This document shows positions 1 to 6,019 of a stretch of DNA of 7,734 nt, piece by piece. A program made the position numbers and the translations under genes. Origin of the DNA: Flavobacteriales bacterium (GTDB lineage Bacteria > Bacteroidota > Bacteroidia > Flavobacteriales_E > Vicingaceae); contig JAJCYN010000343.1 in NCBI GenBank assembly GCA_029262915.1, positions 1 through 7,734 on the forward strand. Reading direction: 5' to 3'. Numbering within the stretch: position 1 is the first letter of the stretch; each line of letters starts with the position of its first letter. The notes under the pieces are model-generated. The model had not been told where the DNA came from and did no database searches. It was given only the letters and a program-made list of their open reading frames with translations.

Positions 1-135
1 ATGGAATGGGATACTGCAGCTGGGCAAGCAATTGTACTTGCTTCTGGAGCTAAAGTTATTAATTGGGAAACCAAACAAACAATGCAGTACAATAAAGAGA
101 ATTTATTAAACTCCTGGTTTTTAGTAGAAAGATAA
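1..135 (+). CDS. cysQ: 3'(2'),5'-bisphosphate nucleotidase, C-terminal fragment (CysQ family)
   Basis: This is the 3' end of a gene that begins before the window; 44 codons and a TAA stop are visible. CysQ removes a phosphate from adenosine 3',5'-bisphosphate (PAP), a by-product of sulfate assimilation, and belongs to the Mg-dependent, Li-sensitive inositol-monophosphatase superfamily. The fragment opens with EWDTAAGQA, the superfamily's C-terminal WDxAAG motif whose Asp (residue 4 here) is a metal ligand. It ends with YNKENLLNSWFLV, matching the usual CysQ tail (Y..ESLLNP.F.V). The ATG at position 1 is an internal Met of the family, not a start, and the other catalytic motifs lie off the window. 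It is convergent with everything else here. Family recognition is firm; the rest of the gene cannot be judged. Confidence 0.88.
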   Translation: MEWDTAAGQAIVLASGAKVINWETKQTMQYNKENLLNSWFLVER

Positions 136-185
136 TCGAAACTGTATTCTCATTTAACAATCGAGTAAGTACTGATACTTAAAAC

Positions 186-332
186 CTAAAAGAAATACCT
201 GCTTGATAAATAAAATAGAGCAATAAAAAAAGGGCCGAGACCAAGAACTATTGCTATTATTTTGTCTTTAAGAGAAAGTCTTGAATCCCTAAAAAAGATT
301 GAATTGTAGATTTTATTAATTATTAGTTCCAT
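186..332 (-). CDS. Small putative single-pass membrane protein (48 aa)
   Basis: A 48-codon ORF starts at ATG 332-330 and stops at TAG 188-186. I do not recognise a named family. The protein has a polar, basic N-terminal part (RDSRLSLKDK, residues 15-24) followed by one hydrophobic segment at about residues 25-42 (IIAIVLGLGPFFIALFYL), then a short basic and aromatic tail (SSRYFF). This looks like an inner-membrane miniprotein with its N-terminus in the cytoplasm. The start is preceded by an A-rich stretch, the usual initiation context in Bacteroidota, which lack Shine-Dalgarno sites. It lies 64 bp downstream of the large surface-protein gene on the same strand, and converges on cysQ with 50 bp between the stops. 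No clear TAnnTTTG promoter was found upstream. The ordered basic and hydrophobic layout argues for a real gene, but an ORF this short could arise by chance in AT-rich DNA. Confidence 0.5.
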   Translation of the reverse strand: MELIINKIYNSIFFRDSRLSLKDKIIAIVLGLGPFFIALFYLSSRYFF

Positions 333-359
333 TTTTTATTTTTATTAAGTTTCGGTATG

Positions 360-397
360 AAAAAATAGAGGGAACTTATTTATCAAATTATCGTTCC
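360..397 (-). terminator. Possible weak intrinsic terminator after the surface-protein gene
   Basis: On the minus strand GGAAC (397-393) and GTTCC (375-371) can form a 5-bp stem with a 17-nt loop, followed five bases later by six T (365-360). The first arm begins within the stop codon of the 1110-aa protein. The stem is short and the loop long, so termination would be inefficient; read-through into the 48-codon ORF is possible. Confidence 0.3.
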
Positions 398-3300
398 TAG
401 GGGTTTATTATTAGTTTACTTGTTTTCTGGTTCCCTTCTTGTAAAAACTTTACAAAGTAAATTCCTTCAGATAATCCTTCAGTTTTTATAGTTTGTTGAG
501 AATTGTTTTGCAAGTCACTTATTTCTTGCTTTTTCACTAGTAAACCAATATGGTTGTATATCTCAATTAATAATTCTTTACCTTCATTTCCTTTGTAAGT
601 GAAATTGAAAAAATCTTTTGCTGGGTTTGGAAACAGCTCGGATATTTCGAATACTTCATGTGATTTAGAATTAATAGCAATTACAGAAGAGTACTCAAAT
701 CCCCCATCAAAATCAGTTTGTTTTAAACGGTAGTAAGTAATTTCAGTATAAGGAGTATTGTCAGTCCACCCATAGTTTAATAAAGTGTTAGAATTTCCTG
801 CTCCATCTATGTTAGCAGCAATTTCCCAATCTTTAGCATTGTTACTTTTTTCAATGGTAAAGAAATTATTATTTATTTCAGTTGCTGTTTGCCAGCTTAA
901 TAAATTATAAGCTCCTTTATTTTCACCATTAAAACTGATGAGTTCTATTGGCAAAACAACACAAGCTCCACAACTCGGAGTAAAACGCCAAGCCTCATCT
1001 GAAGCTGTCCATGAAGTGGGGTAGTTATATCCACCTGGAACAACAGCAATGCTGCCATCAAAATTATGCAAGCCCATAATTGCTGTTTCTGGGACATCTG
1101 TAGGCCATACAGGACAGACCTCTTTGTTGTCGATATGAAATTCTATTACATTAGTCGTTTCATATAAAAATAATTGTGCACTGAAATTTAATGATGCATT
1201 TGCATCACAACCAGAATCAAACATAGGAATATTATCAAATTTTACAATAAATATTTGATTTGGGGTCGTCCCAATAGTTTGATATCTAATGTCTCCCCCG
1301 ACTCCAGGGTTAATGTCATGCCAAGTTAACATAATAGCATTTGTTGGAGCATCAGTAGTATTAGGGACTGCAGCATCAATATCCCATGGAGAAGTTCCTC
1401 CTGGTGTTGCTGATCCCCCTGGAATATTAGTTAAACATCCAGGAAAAACAATATATCCATTAGATGATATTAACGCTTCTGTATATGGCACTCCATCAAA
1501 ACAAAAAGGAAATCCAATAGGTGAATTTGCATCTGCAAACCTATCATCTGTAAAAGTTATTGAAGTTCCTGTGTTGTAATTAACAGGATTATGTCCTATG
1601 GTTGAAATAGCATAATTTAATCCACAAGAAGGGGGTGTTAATCCTTTAGCTATAGTAATATCAAAGATTGTAGACTGTGGAGATGGCCATGTTGAGACCA
1701 TAAAATAATAAATTGTTCCCCCTGTTAGGGATATACACGATAATGTTGGATCTGTTCCTGTAGCACTAGCTACACAGTTTGTTGGTGCCGCACTTGGACA
1801 TCCATCAAAAATAAATATTCCAGTAGAGCTTGTATTGGTTAAAGTTATGTCTACCGTTTCATTAACAAGGGGGGTATATTCAAAAATAAAATCATCACCG
1901 TTCATATAACTACTTCCACAAGCATCTGCAGAACTATAATCATCTCCAAAACAAGCTGTTGTCATGCCAACTTGACTAAAAGGTAAAGCTCCTAATACAA
2001 AAGGATTTGCACAATCGGTACCAGGGTTTCCTGCTGGTGTACTGATAATATTAATATCAAAATTAGTAAATTGTGGAGAAGGGGACGTTGATACCACAAT
2101 GTAATAAATTCCTGCTCCAGGAACAGTTGCACCTAAAGTTGGTCCTCCATTAGATTGTGTTGAAGAACCTAGGCACGATGTCCCTCCTGCATCTGGGCAC
2201 CCATCTAATAAAAACACTCCAACATCTGCAGTTGCTCCAGTATTGGTAATTGATATATTTAAACATTCTGCTCCTGTTGCCGTATATTCAAAAACATAAT
2301 CATCACCATTCATATAACTGCTTCCACATGCATCAACTGATGAATAATCATCTCCCATACAGCTTGTTGTTAAACCAGCTTGTGCATAAGGCATTCCTGG
2401 GATTATTGTCGGATTACCACAAGTTGTTCCTGTAGGTGTTGCTACAGAGGTAATATTAATATCAAAAGGTGTAGATTGTGGTGATGGACTCGTAGAAACA
2501 ACAATGTAATAGGTGCCTGGGTTAGTTATGGTTGCACTTAACAAAGGTGCTCCATTAAATTGCGTAGCAGATCCTATACAGTTTGCTCCAACTGCATCAG
2601 GACAATTATCGATTAGAAACACACCAACATCCGCAGTCGGATCTGTATTACTTAACGCAATAGTTAAACATTCATTACCAGCGGAAGCATATTCAAAAAC
2701 ATAATCATCACCATTCATATAACTACTTCCACAAGCATCTGCAGAACTGTAATCATCTCCCATACAACTCGTTGTTAAACCAGTTTGTACATAAGGCATT
2801 CCTGGAATTATTGTTGGATTACCACAAGTTGTTCCTGTAGGTGTGGCTGTAGAAGTAATATCAATATCAAAGGCAGTACATTGTGGGCTTGGCCATGTGG
2901 AAACGATTATAAAGTATGTCCCTGCAGTTGTAATGGTTGCTCCTAAGGTTGGTGGCCCATTAGCAACTGTTGCGGATCCGAGACAATTAGCTCCTGGCGA
3001 ATCTGGACAATTATCAATCAGAAATACACCGACATCCGCAGTTGCATCAGTATTGCTTAGTACAATAGTTAAACATTCATTTCCTGGCGAAGTGTATTTA
3101 AAAACAAAATCATCTCCATTCATATAACTGCTTCCACAGGCATCAGAAGAACTATAATTGTCACCAAAACCACAAGTTGTCATTCCAGCTTGAGAAAAAG
3201 GAAGGGCCGCTATTGTTTGATTTTCACAAGGACAAGGTACGCACATACTACCACCACAATCTACGCCTGTTTCACTTCCATTTTGAATACCATCTATACA

Positions 3301-3729
3301 GGTTGGGCATGCTGCACAAGAAATAGTTGCATCCCAACCAGGATTAACTACAGAGCCATCTGATACCCATTCAAAAGTTAAACAGCCTGTAGAAGATCCT
3401 ATTGTTCCACCATTTGGTAGAGCCGTTCCATCATAAGTTCCTATTAATGGAGAACCAGTATTTGGTCCATCATAAATATTCAAATGATCACAACACGATT
3501 CTGTTGAAAAAGAATTAAAAGTTATTGAAATACAATCTCCAGCATCTGAACAGTAAGTTTCTGTAATGCTTTCATTGCTACCGTAATCTGCACCAGCCCC
3601 TCCTGTATCAAATAAATCTCCTGTACATATAGTCCAATCACCATCGCCTAAGTTCCATGCAGTTGGTGCCACCATTGAAAACAATGAATGAGAAACAATT
3701 ATTAATAATGATATAAATAAAGGTTTCAT
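397..3729 (-). CDS. T9SS-secreted multidomain surface protein: CUB, four PPC-like repeats, nidogen-like domain, type A sorting tail
   Basis: A 1110-aa exported protein, probably a cell-surface or released adhesin. Domains in order: signal peptide (1 to about 20). CUB-like domain (about 34-138) with conserved cysteines, DHLNIYDG and a WVSDGS strand; E77, D81 and D124 fall where calcium-binding CUB domains keep their acidic triad. Cys-rich linker (141-168) of the Bacteroidota type C-x-DGIQNG-x-ETG-x-DCGG. Four tandem repeats (about 168-695) resembling PPC (bacterial pre-peptidase C-terminal) beta-sandwiches. A nidogen-like beta domain (about 701-920). An Fn3-like linker (about 925-1022, LPIELISFNG..., SWQTATE). 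A type A T9SS C-terminal domain (about 1028-1110, beginning ELFPNPAKD and ending KLIINP). No protease or glycosidase motif was seen, so binding is more likely than catalysis. Its ATG overlaps the stop of the upstream small gene (ATGA), implying translational coupling. Export and sorting are firm; the ligand is unknown, and the PPC and nidogen labels are resemblance only. Confidence 0.93.
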   Translation of the reverse strand: MKPLFISLLIIVSHSLFSMVAPTAWNLGDGDWTICTGDLFDTGGAGADYGSNESITETYCSDAGDCISITFNSFSTESCCDHLNIYDGPNTGSPLIGTYDGTALPNGGTIGSSTGCLTFEWVSDGSVVNPGWDATISCAACPTCIDGIQNGSETGVDCGGSMCVPCPCENQTIAALPFSQAGMTTCGFGDNYSSSDACGSSYMNGDDFVFKYTSPGNECLTIVLSNTDATADVGVFLIDNCPDSPGANCLGSATVANGPPTLGATITTAGTYFIIVSTWPSPQCTAFDIDITSTATPTGTTCGNPTIIPGMPYVQTGLTTSCMGDDYSSADACGSSYMNGDDYVFEYASAGNECLTIALSNTDPTADVGVFLIDNCPDAVGANCIGSATQFNGAPLLSATITNPGTYYIVVSTSPSPQSTPFDINITSVATPTGTTCGNPTIIPGMPYAQAGLTTSCMGDDYSSVDACGSSYMNGDDYVFEYTATGAECLNISITNTGATADVGVFLLDGCPDAGGTSCLGSSTQSNGGPTLGATVPGAGIYYIVVSTSPSPQFTNFDINIISTPAGNPGTDCANPFVLGALPFSQVGMTTACFGDDYSSADACGSSYMNGDDFIFEYTPLVNETVDITLTNTSSTGIFIFDGCPSAAPTNCVASATGTDPTLSCISLTGGTIYYFMVSTWPSPQSTIFDITIAKGLTPPSCGLNYAISTIGHNPVNYNTGTSITFTDDRFADANSPIGFPFCFDGVPYTEALISSNGYIVFPGCLTNIPGGSATPGGTSPWDIDAAVPNTTDAPTNAIMLTWHDINPGVGGDIRYQTIGTTPNQIFIVKFDNIPMFDSGCDANASLNFSAQLFLYETTNVIEFHIDNKEVCPVWPTDVPETAIMGLHNFDGSIAVVPGGYNYPTSWTASDEAWRFTPSCGACVVLPIELISFNGENKGAYNLLSWQTATEINNNFFTIEKSNNAKDWEIAANIDGAGNSNTLLNYGWTDNTPYTEITYYRLKQTDFDGGFEYSSVIAINSKSHEVFEISELFPNPAKDFFNFTYKGNEGKELLIEIYNHIGLLVKKQEISDLQNNSQQTIKTEGLSEGIYFVKFLQEGNQKTSKLIINP
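1645..3228 (-). repeat. Four tandem in-frame ~405-bp repeats inside the surface-protein gene
   Basis: Units on the minus strand are about 3228-2827, 2826-2422, 2421-2014 and 2013-1645, encoding residues 168-301, 302-436, 437-572 and 573-695. The best anchor is the peptide DACGSSYMNGDD, present unchanged in all four at 3144-3109, 2739-2704, 2334-2299 and 1926-1891. This gives periods of 405, 405 and 408 bp. Each unit then has D[DN]-[FY]-[VI]-F-x-Y, a strand ending GVFL or GIFI, [ND]-x-CP, a paired Cys, and a closing [FY]-x-[VI]-V-S-T-[WS]-PSPQ strand. Units 2 and 3 are closest: both begin CGNPTIIPGMPY and contain LTTSCMGDDYSS. Unit 4 is the most divergent. Confidence 0.93.
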
Positions 3730-4094
3730 TTATTGACGGCTAATTTAGTTTTTTGCTCTATTAGCACTTGTTCTTGGCTTTTCGGATCAATTAATTCAAT
3801 ATTTATAGCTGAAAAAACATTTTCTAAATCAGAATATTTTATATCAGCTGATGTAATAATATTGAGTTTATCACTATTAAAATTAATTTCAATAATCCCT
3901 TCTTTAGCACTTAAACTTTGGTAAATAAAACTTACTGCTTGATTTTGAAGTGCAGAAATACCTTTAAATGAATATTTTGTATATTCCTTTGAGGCTATCT
4001 TTTCTATTTCTTCTTCCTCAAAGGTTATATAACTTGATTGTGCCAACAATGAAGATGTAAAGAAAATGGTAATTAGTAATATTAGTGTCTTCAT
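3726..4094 (-). CDS. Small secreted protein, translationally coupled to the T9SS surface protein
   Basis: A 122-aa protein not recognised as a named family. It begins with a clear Sec signal peptide (MKTLILLITIFFTSSLLA, cleavage near A18/Q19) with no lipobox Cys, so it is probably periplasmic or secreted, not a lipoprotein. The mature part starts with an acidic patch (EEEE, 26-29). Residues about 38-102 read as beta-alpha-beta-beta-alpha-beta (KYSFKGI; an amphipathic helix to about 63; IIEINFN; LNIITSADI; DLENVFSAI; IELI), reminiscent of a ferredoxin-like or heavy-metal-associated fold. The mature protein has no Cys, so the metal-binding CxxC is absent. The ATG at 4094 is chosen because the signal peptide starts there and a promoter ends 17 nt upstream. 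Possible initiators at 4166 (TTG) and 4145 (ATG) lie upstream of, or within, that promoter. The TGA stop overlaps the next ATG (ATGA), so it is probably made together with the surface protein; a partner or chaperone role is a guess. Confidence 0.82.
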   Translation of the reverse strand: MKTLILLITIFFTSSLLAQSSYITFEEEEIEKIASKEYTKYSFKGISALQNQAVSFIYQSLSAKEGIIEINFNSDKLNIITSADIKYSDLENVFSAINIELIDPKSQEQVLIEQKTKLAVNK

Positions 4095-4111
4095 AAAGTA
4101 TAAATTTTTAA

Positions 4112-4142
4112 CAAATTTACCTATAGACGTTATAAAGTACAA
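4112..4142 (-). promoter_or_regulatory. Bacteroidota-type promoter for the small secreted protein / surface protein pair
   Basis: On the minus strand a -33-like TTG (4142-4140) is followed by 20 nt and then TAAATTTG (4119-4112), an exact match to the Bacteroidota -7 consensus TAnnTTTG. The ATG follows 17 nt later, which leaves a leader of only about 10 nt. The -33 TTG is part of a TTGTACT heptamer that also forms the half-sites of the palindrome upstream. Confidence 0.7.
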
Positions 4143-4170
4143 CATGGAGGTGTTCGGATTAACCAATCAA

Positions 4171-4196
4171 TTGTACTGATTTAGAAATTAGTACAA
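4171..4196. promoter_or_regulatory. 26-bp near-perfect palindrome: candidate operator or terminator hairpin
   Basis: The left arm TTGTACTGATTT (4171-4182) and the reverse complement of the right arm, TTGTACTAATTT (4185-4196), differ at one of 12 positions and are separated by only two bases. The site starts one base after the regulator stop codon in the reading direction and sits 29 bp upstream of the -33 element of the next gene. As RNA it forms a 7-bp stem, a mismatch and a few more pairs, but no T run follows on the minus strand, so a classic intrinsic terminator is not convincing. As DNA it has the symmetry of a dimeric regulator site. Both readings remain open. Confidence 0.55.
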
Positions 4197-4197
4197 G

Positions 4198-5847
4198 TTA
4201 TTTTCCAGCCTTTATGGAGTCTAAGAAGTAGGAAGGGGTAATTCCTGTAAATTTTTTAAAAGCTGTATTAAAAGCAGATTTAGACTTGAAACCAACATTA
4301 TTGGCTATTGCCTCTATTGTTAGATTCCAGTTCTCTTCTTCAGATAATAATCTCCTAGCTTCTTTTATTCGATAATCATTAACAAAAGAGCTAAAATTTT
4401 GATAAAATCGCTCATTTATTACCTGAGAAATATAGGTTTTATTTGTGTTTAACTTATCTGCCAGGCTTGTTACAGTTAAATCTTGCTGTAAATATACTTT
4501 TTGGTTTTCAAAAGCATCAGAAATTAGATTAAAGATGTCTTCTTCTTGTTCTGAACTCATAGTAGAACCAGTATATTTAGCTTGATTCTTAGATGATGGA
4601 GTAAAGTTATTTGGAGGGTTTTGTTTCTCAGATTCAATAATTTCGAGATTTTTTTGAACTAGAATTTTGGAAGCCCTCTTTAAATTAACTTTCTGAAAAA
4701 AGAAAATAATTGAAAATAATAGAATTACTAATATTCCGATAATTAGTGCAATATTCCATTTTTTTGTTTCCTCTAACTTAAGATCTTTTAGTTCATTTTC
4801 TGCGTTTAAAATCTCTATTTCCGCTTCTTTCTTTTTTGTTTCATAAATAACTTTTATATCTGTTATGTGATTACTACTTTTTTCATTAAACAAACTGTCG
4901 TTTACTTCACAGAACAGCTTATAATAAGATAGGGATTTTTTATAATCTTCCATACCAGTATAGACATCGGATAAAAGTTTACATGCCTGACTAATTAGAC
5001 TTTTAGCTTGTAGCTTTTGAGCTTCTATTAAACATTGTTTAGCGTGGGGAAGAGCTGTTTTATAGTCTCCTTTATCATAAAATAATTGCCCCATATTTAA
5101 CAATCCTAGAACCACACCCCACTTATCATCTATTTCCTTACTTATACTAAAAGCTTCTCTAAAATTTTTCATAGCTAACTCTTCTTTTCCAGTTTGTAAA
5201 TAAACATAACCTATATTGTTTATTGCACTAGAGATATCAACTTTAACACCTAATTCTTTTCTAATAGCTAATGTTTTTTCAAAAAAATCAAGTGCTTTTT
5301 TATATTCTCCTTTATTGCCGTATGCAACACCTATGTTATTTAAGCTTTTAGAAATGTCTTTTTTATTTCCAATTTCCTTTAATATCTCTAAAGATTTTAG
5401 AAAATAACTATCTAAAGCTTCTTGATAATTTCCAATATGAAGATAAGTATTTCCTATATTATTTAATGATTTGGCTATATTTTCTTTATCCTTAATTTTT
5501 TCACTTAATCGAAGTGCTTTAAAACAATAATCCATAGCCTCATCATATTCTCCAAGAAATAAGTAACAATTTCCTATATTGTTATAACATTCTATTTCTT
5601 TTTCCTTTTTTTCTGCTTCAACGTAATAGTTTAATGCTTTTTTAAAATAAGGTAATGCATTAGCATATTTTTCTTTTTTGAATTTTTGACTCCCGAAATC
5701 ATTTAAAGTTCTAGCTTTAGTTGTATCAGGAAAATCTGCAATAACCTTCTCTAAGCTATCAATTTCTACATAATCTTGGGCAGGAATATTAAGACAAAAA
5801 GATATTAAAAGAGGAACTAATAAAAATAAATGTTTAGAATTTAACAT
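4198..5847 (-). CDS. Membrane-bound TPR / AraC-family transcriptional regulator
   Basis: A 549-aa one-component regulator of a type common in Bacteroidota. An N-terminal signal-like segment (1 to about 24, ending NIPAQ) precedes about seven TPRs (about 46-312). Five carry a clear [LN]N[IM]G core at residues 89-92, 129-132, 170-173, 210-213 and 250-253, a period of about 40 residues. A charged, probably coiled-coil stretch (about 335-363) leads to one transmembrane helix (about 364-384, rich in I, L and F). After a low-complexity linker, an AraC-type DNA-binding domain (about 434-546) holds two helix-turn-helix units, around TVTSLADKLNTNKTYISQVI and TIEAIANNVGFKSKSAFNTAF, closing with the family's GITPSYF. 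This predicts a periplasmic TPR sensor and a cytoplasmic DNA-binding domain. No kinase or receiver domain is present. The ATG at 5847 is chosen because a promoter ends 17 nt upstream; the in-frame TTG at 5895 is the promoter's own -33 element. Targets are unknown; the adjacent secreted-protein pair is the obvious candidate. Confidence 0.92.
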   Translation of the reverse strand: MLNSKHLFLLVPLLISFCLNIPAQDYVEIDSLEKVIADFPDTTKARTLNDFGSQKFKKEKYANALPYFKKALNYYVEAEKKEKEIECYNNIGNCYLFLGEYDEAMDYCFKALRLSEKIKDKENIAKSLNNIGNTYLHIGNYQEALDSYFLKSLEILKEIGNKKDISKSLNNIGVAYGNKGEYKKALDFFEKTLAIRKELGVKVDISSAINNIGYVYLQTGKEELAMKNFREAFSISKEIDDKWGVVLGLLNMGQLFYDKGDYKTALPHAKQCLIEAQKLQAKSLISQACKLLSDVYTGMEDYKKSLSYYKLFCEVNDSLFNEKSSNHITDIKVIYETKKKEAEIEILNAENELKDLKLEETKKWNIALIIGILVILLFSIIFFFQKVNLKRASKILVQKNLEIIESEKQNPPNNFTPSSKNQAKYTGSTMSSEQEEDIFNLISDAFENQKVYLQQDLTVTSLADKLNTNKTYISQVINERFYQNFSSFVNDYRIKEARRLLSEEENWNLTIEAIANNVGFKSKSAFNTAFKKFTGITPSYFLDSIKAGK

Positions 5848-5864
5848 TGTAGTTTTTTCTTGTC

Positions 5865-5895
5865 CAAATATAACTAATCTAAGGCTCAGAATCAA
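5865..5895 (-). promoter_or_regulatory. Bacteroidota-type promoter for the TPR/AraC regulator
   Basis: On the minus strand TTG (5895-5893), 20 nt, then TATATTTG (5872-5865), an exact match to TAnnTTTG, with 17 nt to the ATG at 5847. Spacer and leader lengths equal those of the promoter at 4112-4142. No copy of the TTGTACT heptamer was seen here. Confidence 0.7.
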
Positions 5896-5985
5896 TGGAT
5901 ATTGTTTTTATGTTCTAATTGTGTATCCAAAATAAGATTGAAATAAGTAATAAAATTTGTCTAAATAATTAAACTGCTTTAATTT

Positions 5986-6014
5986 CTTATATCATAGCCT
6001 CTTTTAGATATAAG
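5986..6014 (-). terminator. Inverted repeat downstream of the thioesterase gene, possible terminator
   Basis: On the minus strand CTTATATC (6014-6007) and GATATAAG (5993-5986) form a perfect 8-bp stem with a 13-nt loop, starting 5 bp after the thioesterase stop codon. The stem is AT-rich and no continuous T run follows, so it is a weak terminator or a transcript-end stabilising hairpin at best. It fits an operon end, because a separate promoter for the next gene follows. The rest of the 172-bp gap (5848-6019) shows no gene. Confidence 0.4.
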
Positions 6015-6019
6015 CGTAT

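Noticed and set aside
166..181. TAAGTA / TACTTA hairpin with a 4-nt loop after cysQ
   Set aside because: The stem is only 6 bp and AT-rich with no T run on either strand; this is not enough to call a terminator.
1289..1579. 96-codon open frame on the plus strand inside the surface-protein gene
   Set aside because: It is antisense to a strongly supported gene with clear domains. The encoded peptide is low-complexity with no recognisable motif, so it is a shadow frame.
2250..3127. Three plus-strand open frames (2250-2435, 2513-2704, 2843-3127); the last two resemble each other
   Set aside because: The resemblance comes from lying antisense to the tandem repeats of the real gene. There is no independent start context or promoter.
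1645..3228. Regularly spaced repeats as a possible CRISPR or other non-coding array
   Set aside because: The period is 405-408 bp, in frame, and encodes protein domains; there are no short direct repeats with unique spacers.
3733..3924. 63-codon plus-strand open frame
   Set aside because: It is fully antisense to the small secreted protein, whose signal peptide, promoter and coupled stop are convincing.
4095..4166. N-terminal extension of the small secreted protein to a TTG at 4166 or an ATG at 4145
   Set aside because: It would place the start at or upstream of the promoter elements and bury the signal peptide 17-24 residues inside the protein.
5848..5895. N-terminal extension of the TPR/AraC regulator to a TTG at 5895
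   Set aside because: That TTG is the promoter's -33 element; the ATG at 5847 fits both the signal-like N-terminus and the promoter distance.
5915..5930. TATTTTG-like -7 element on the minus strand upstream of the regulator
   Set aside because: The spacing is one base short of TAnnTTTG, and the exact match at 5872-5865 with a proper -33 element explains the gene better.
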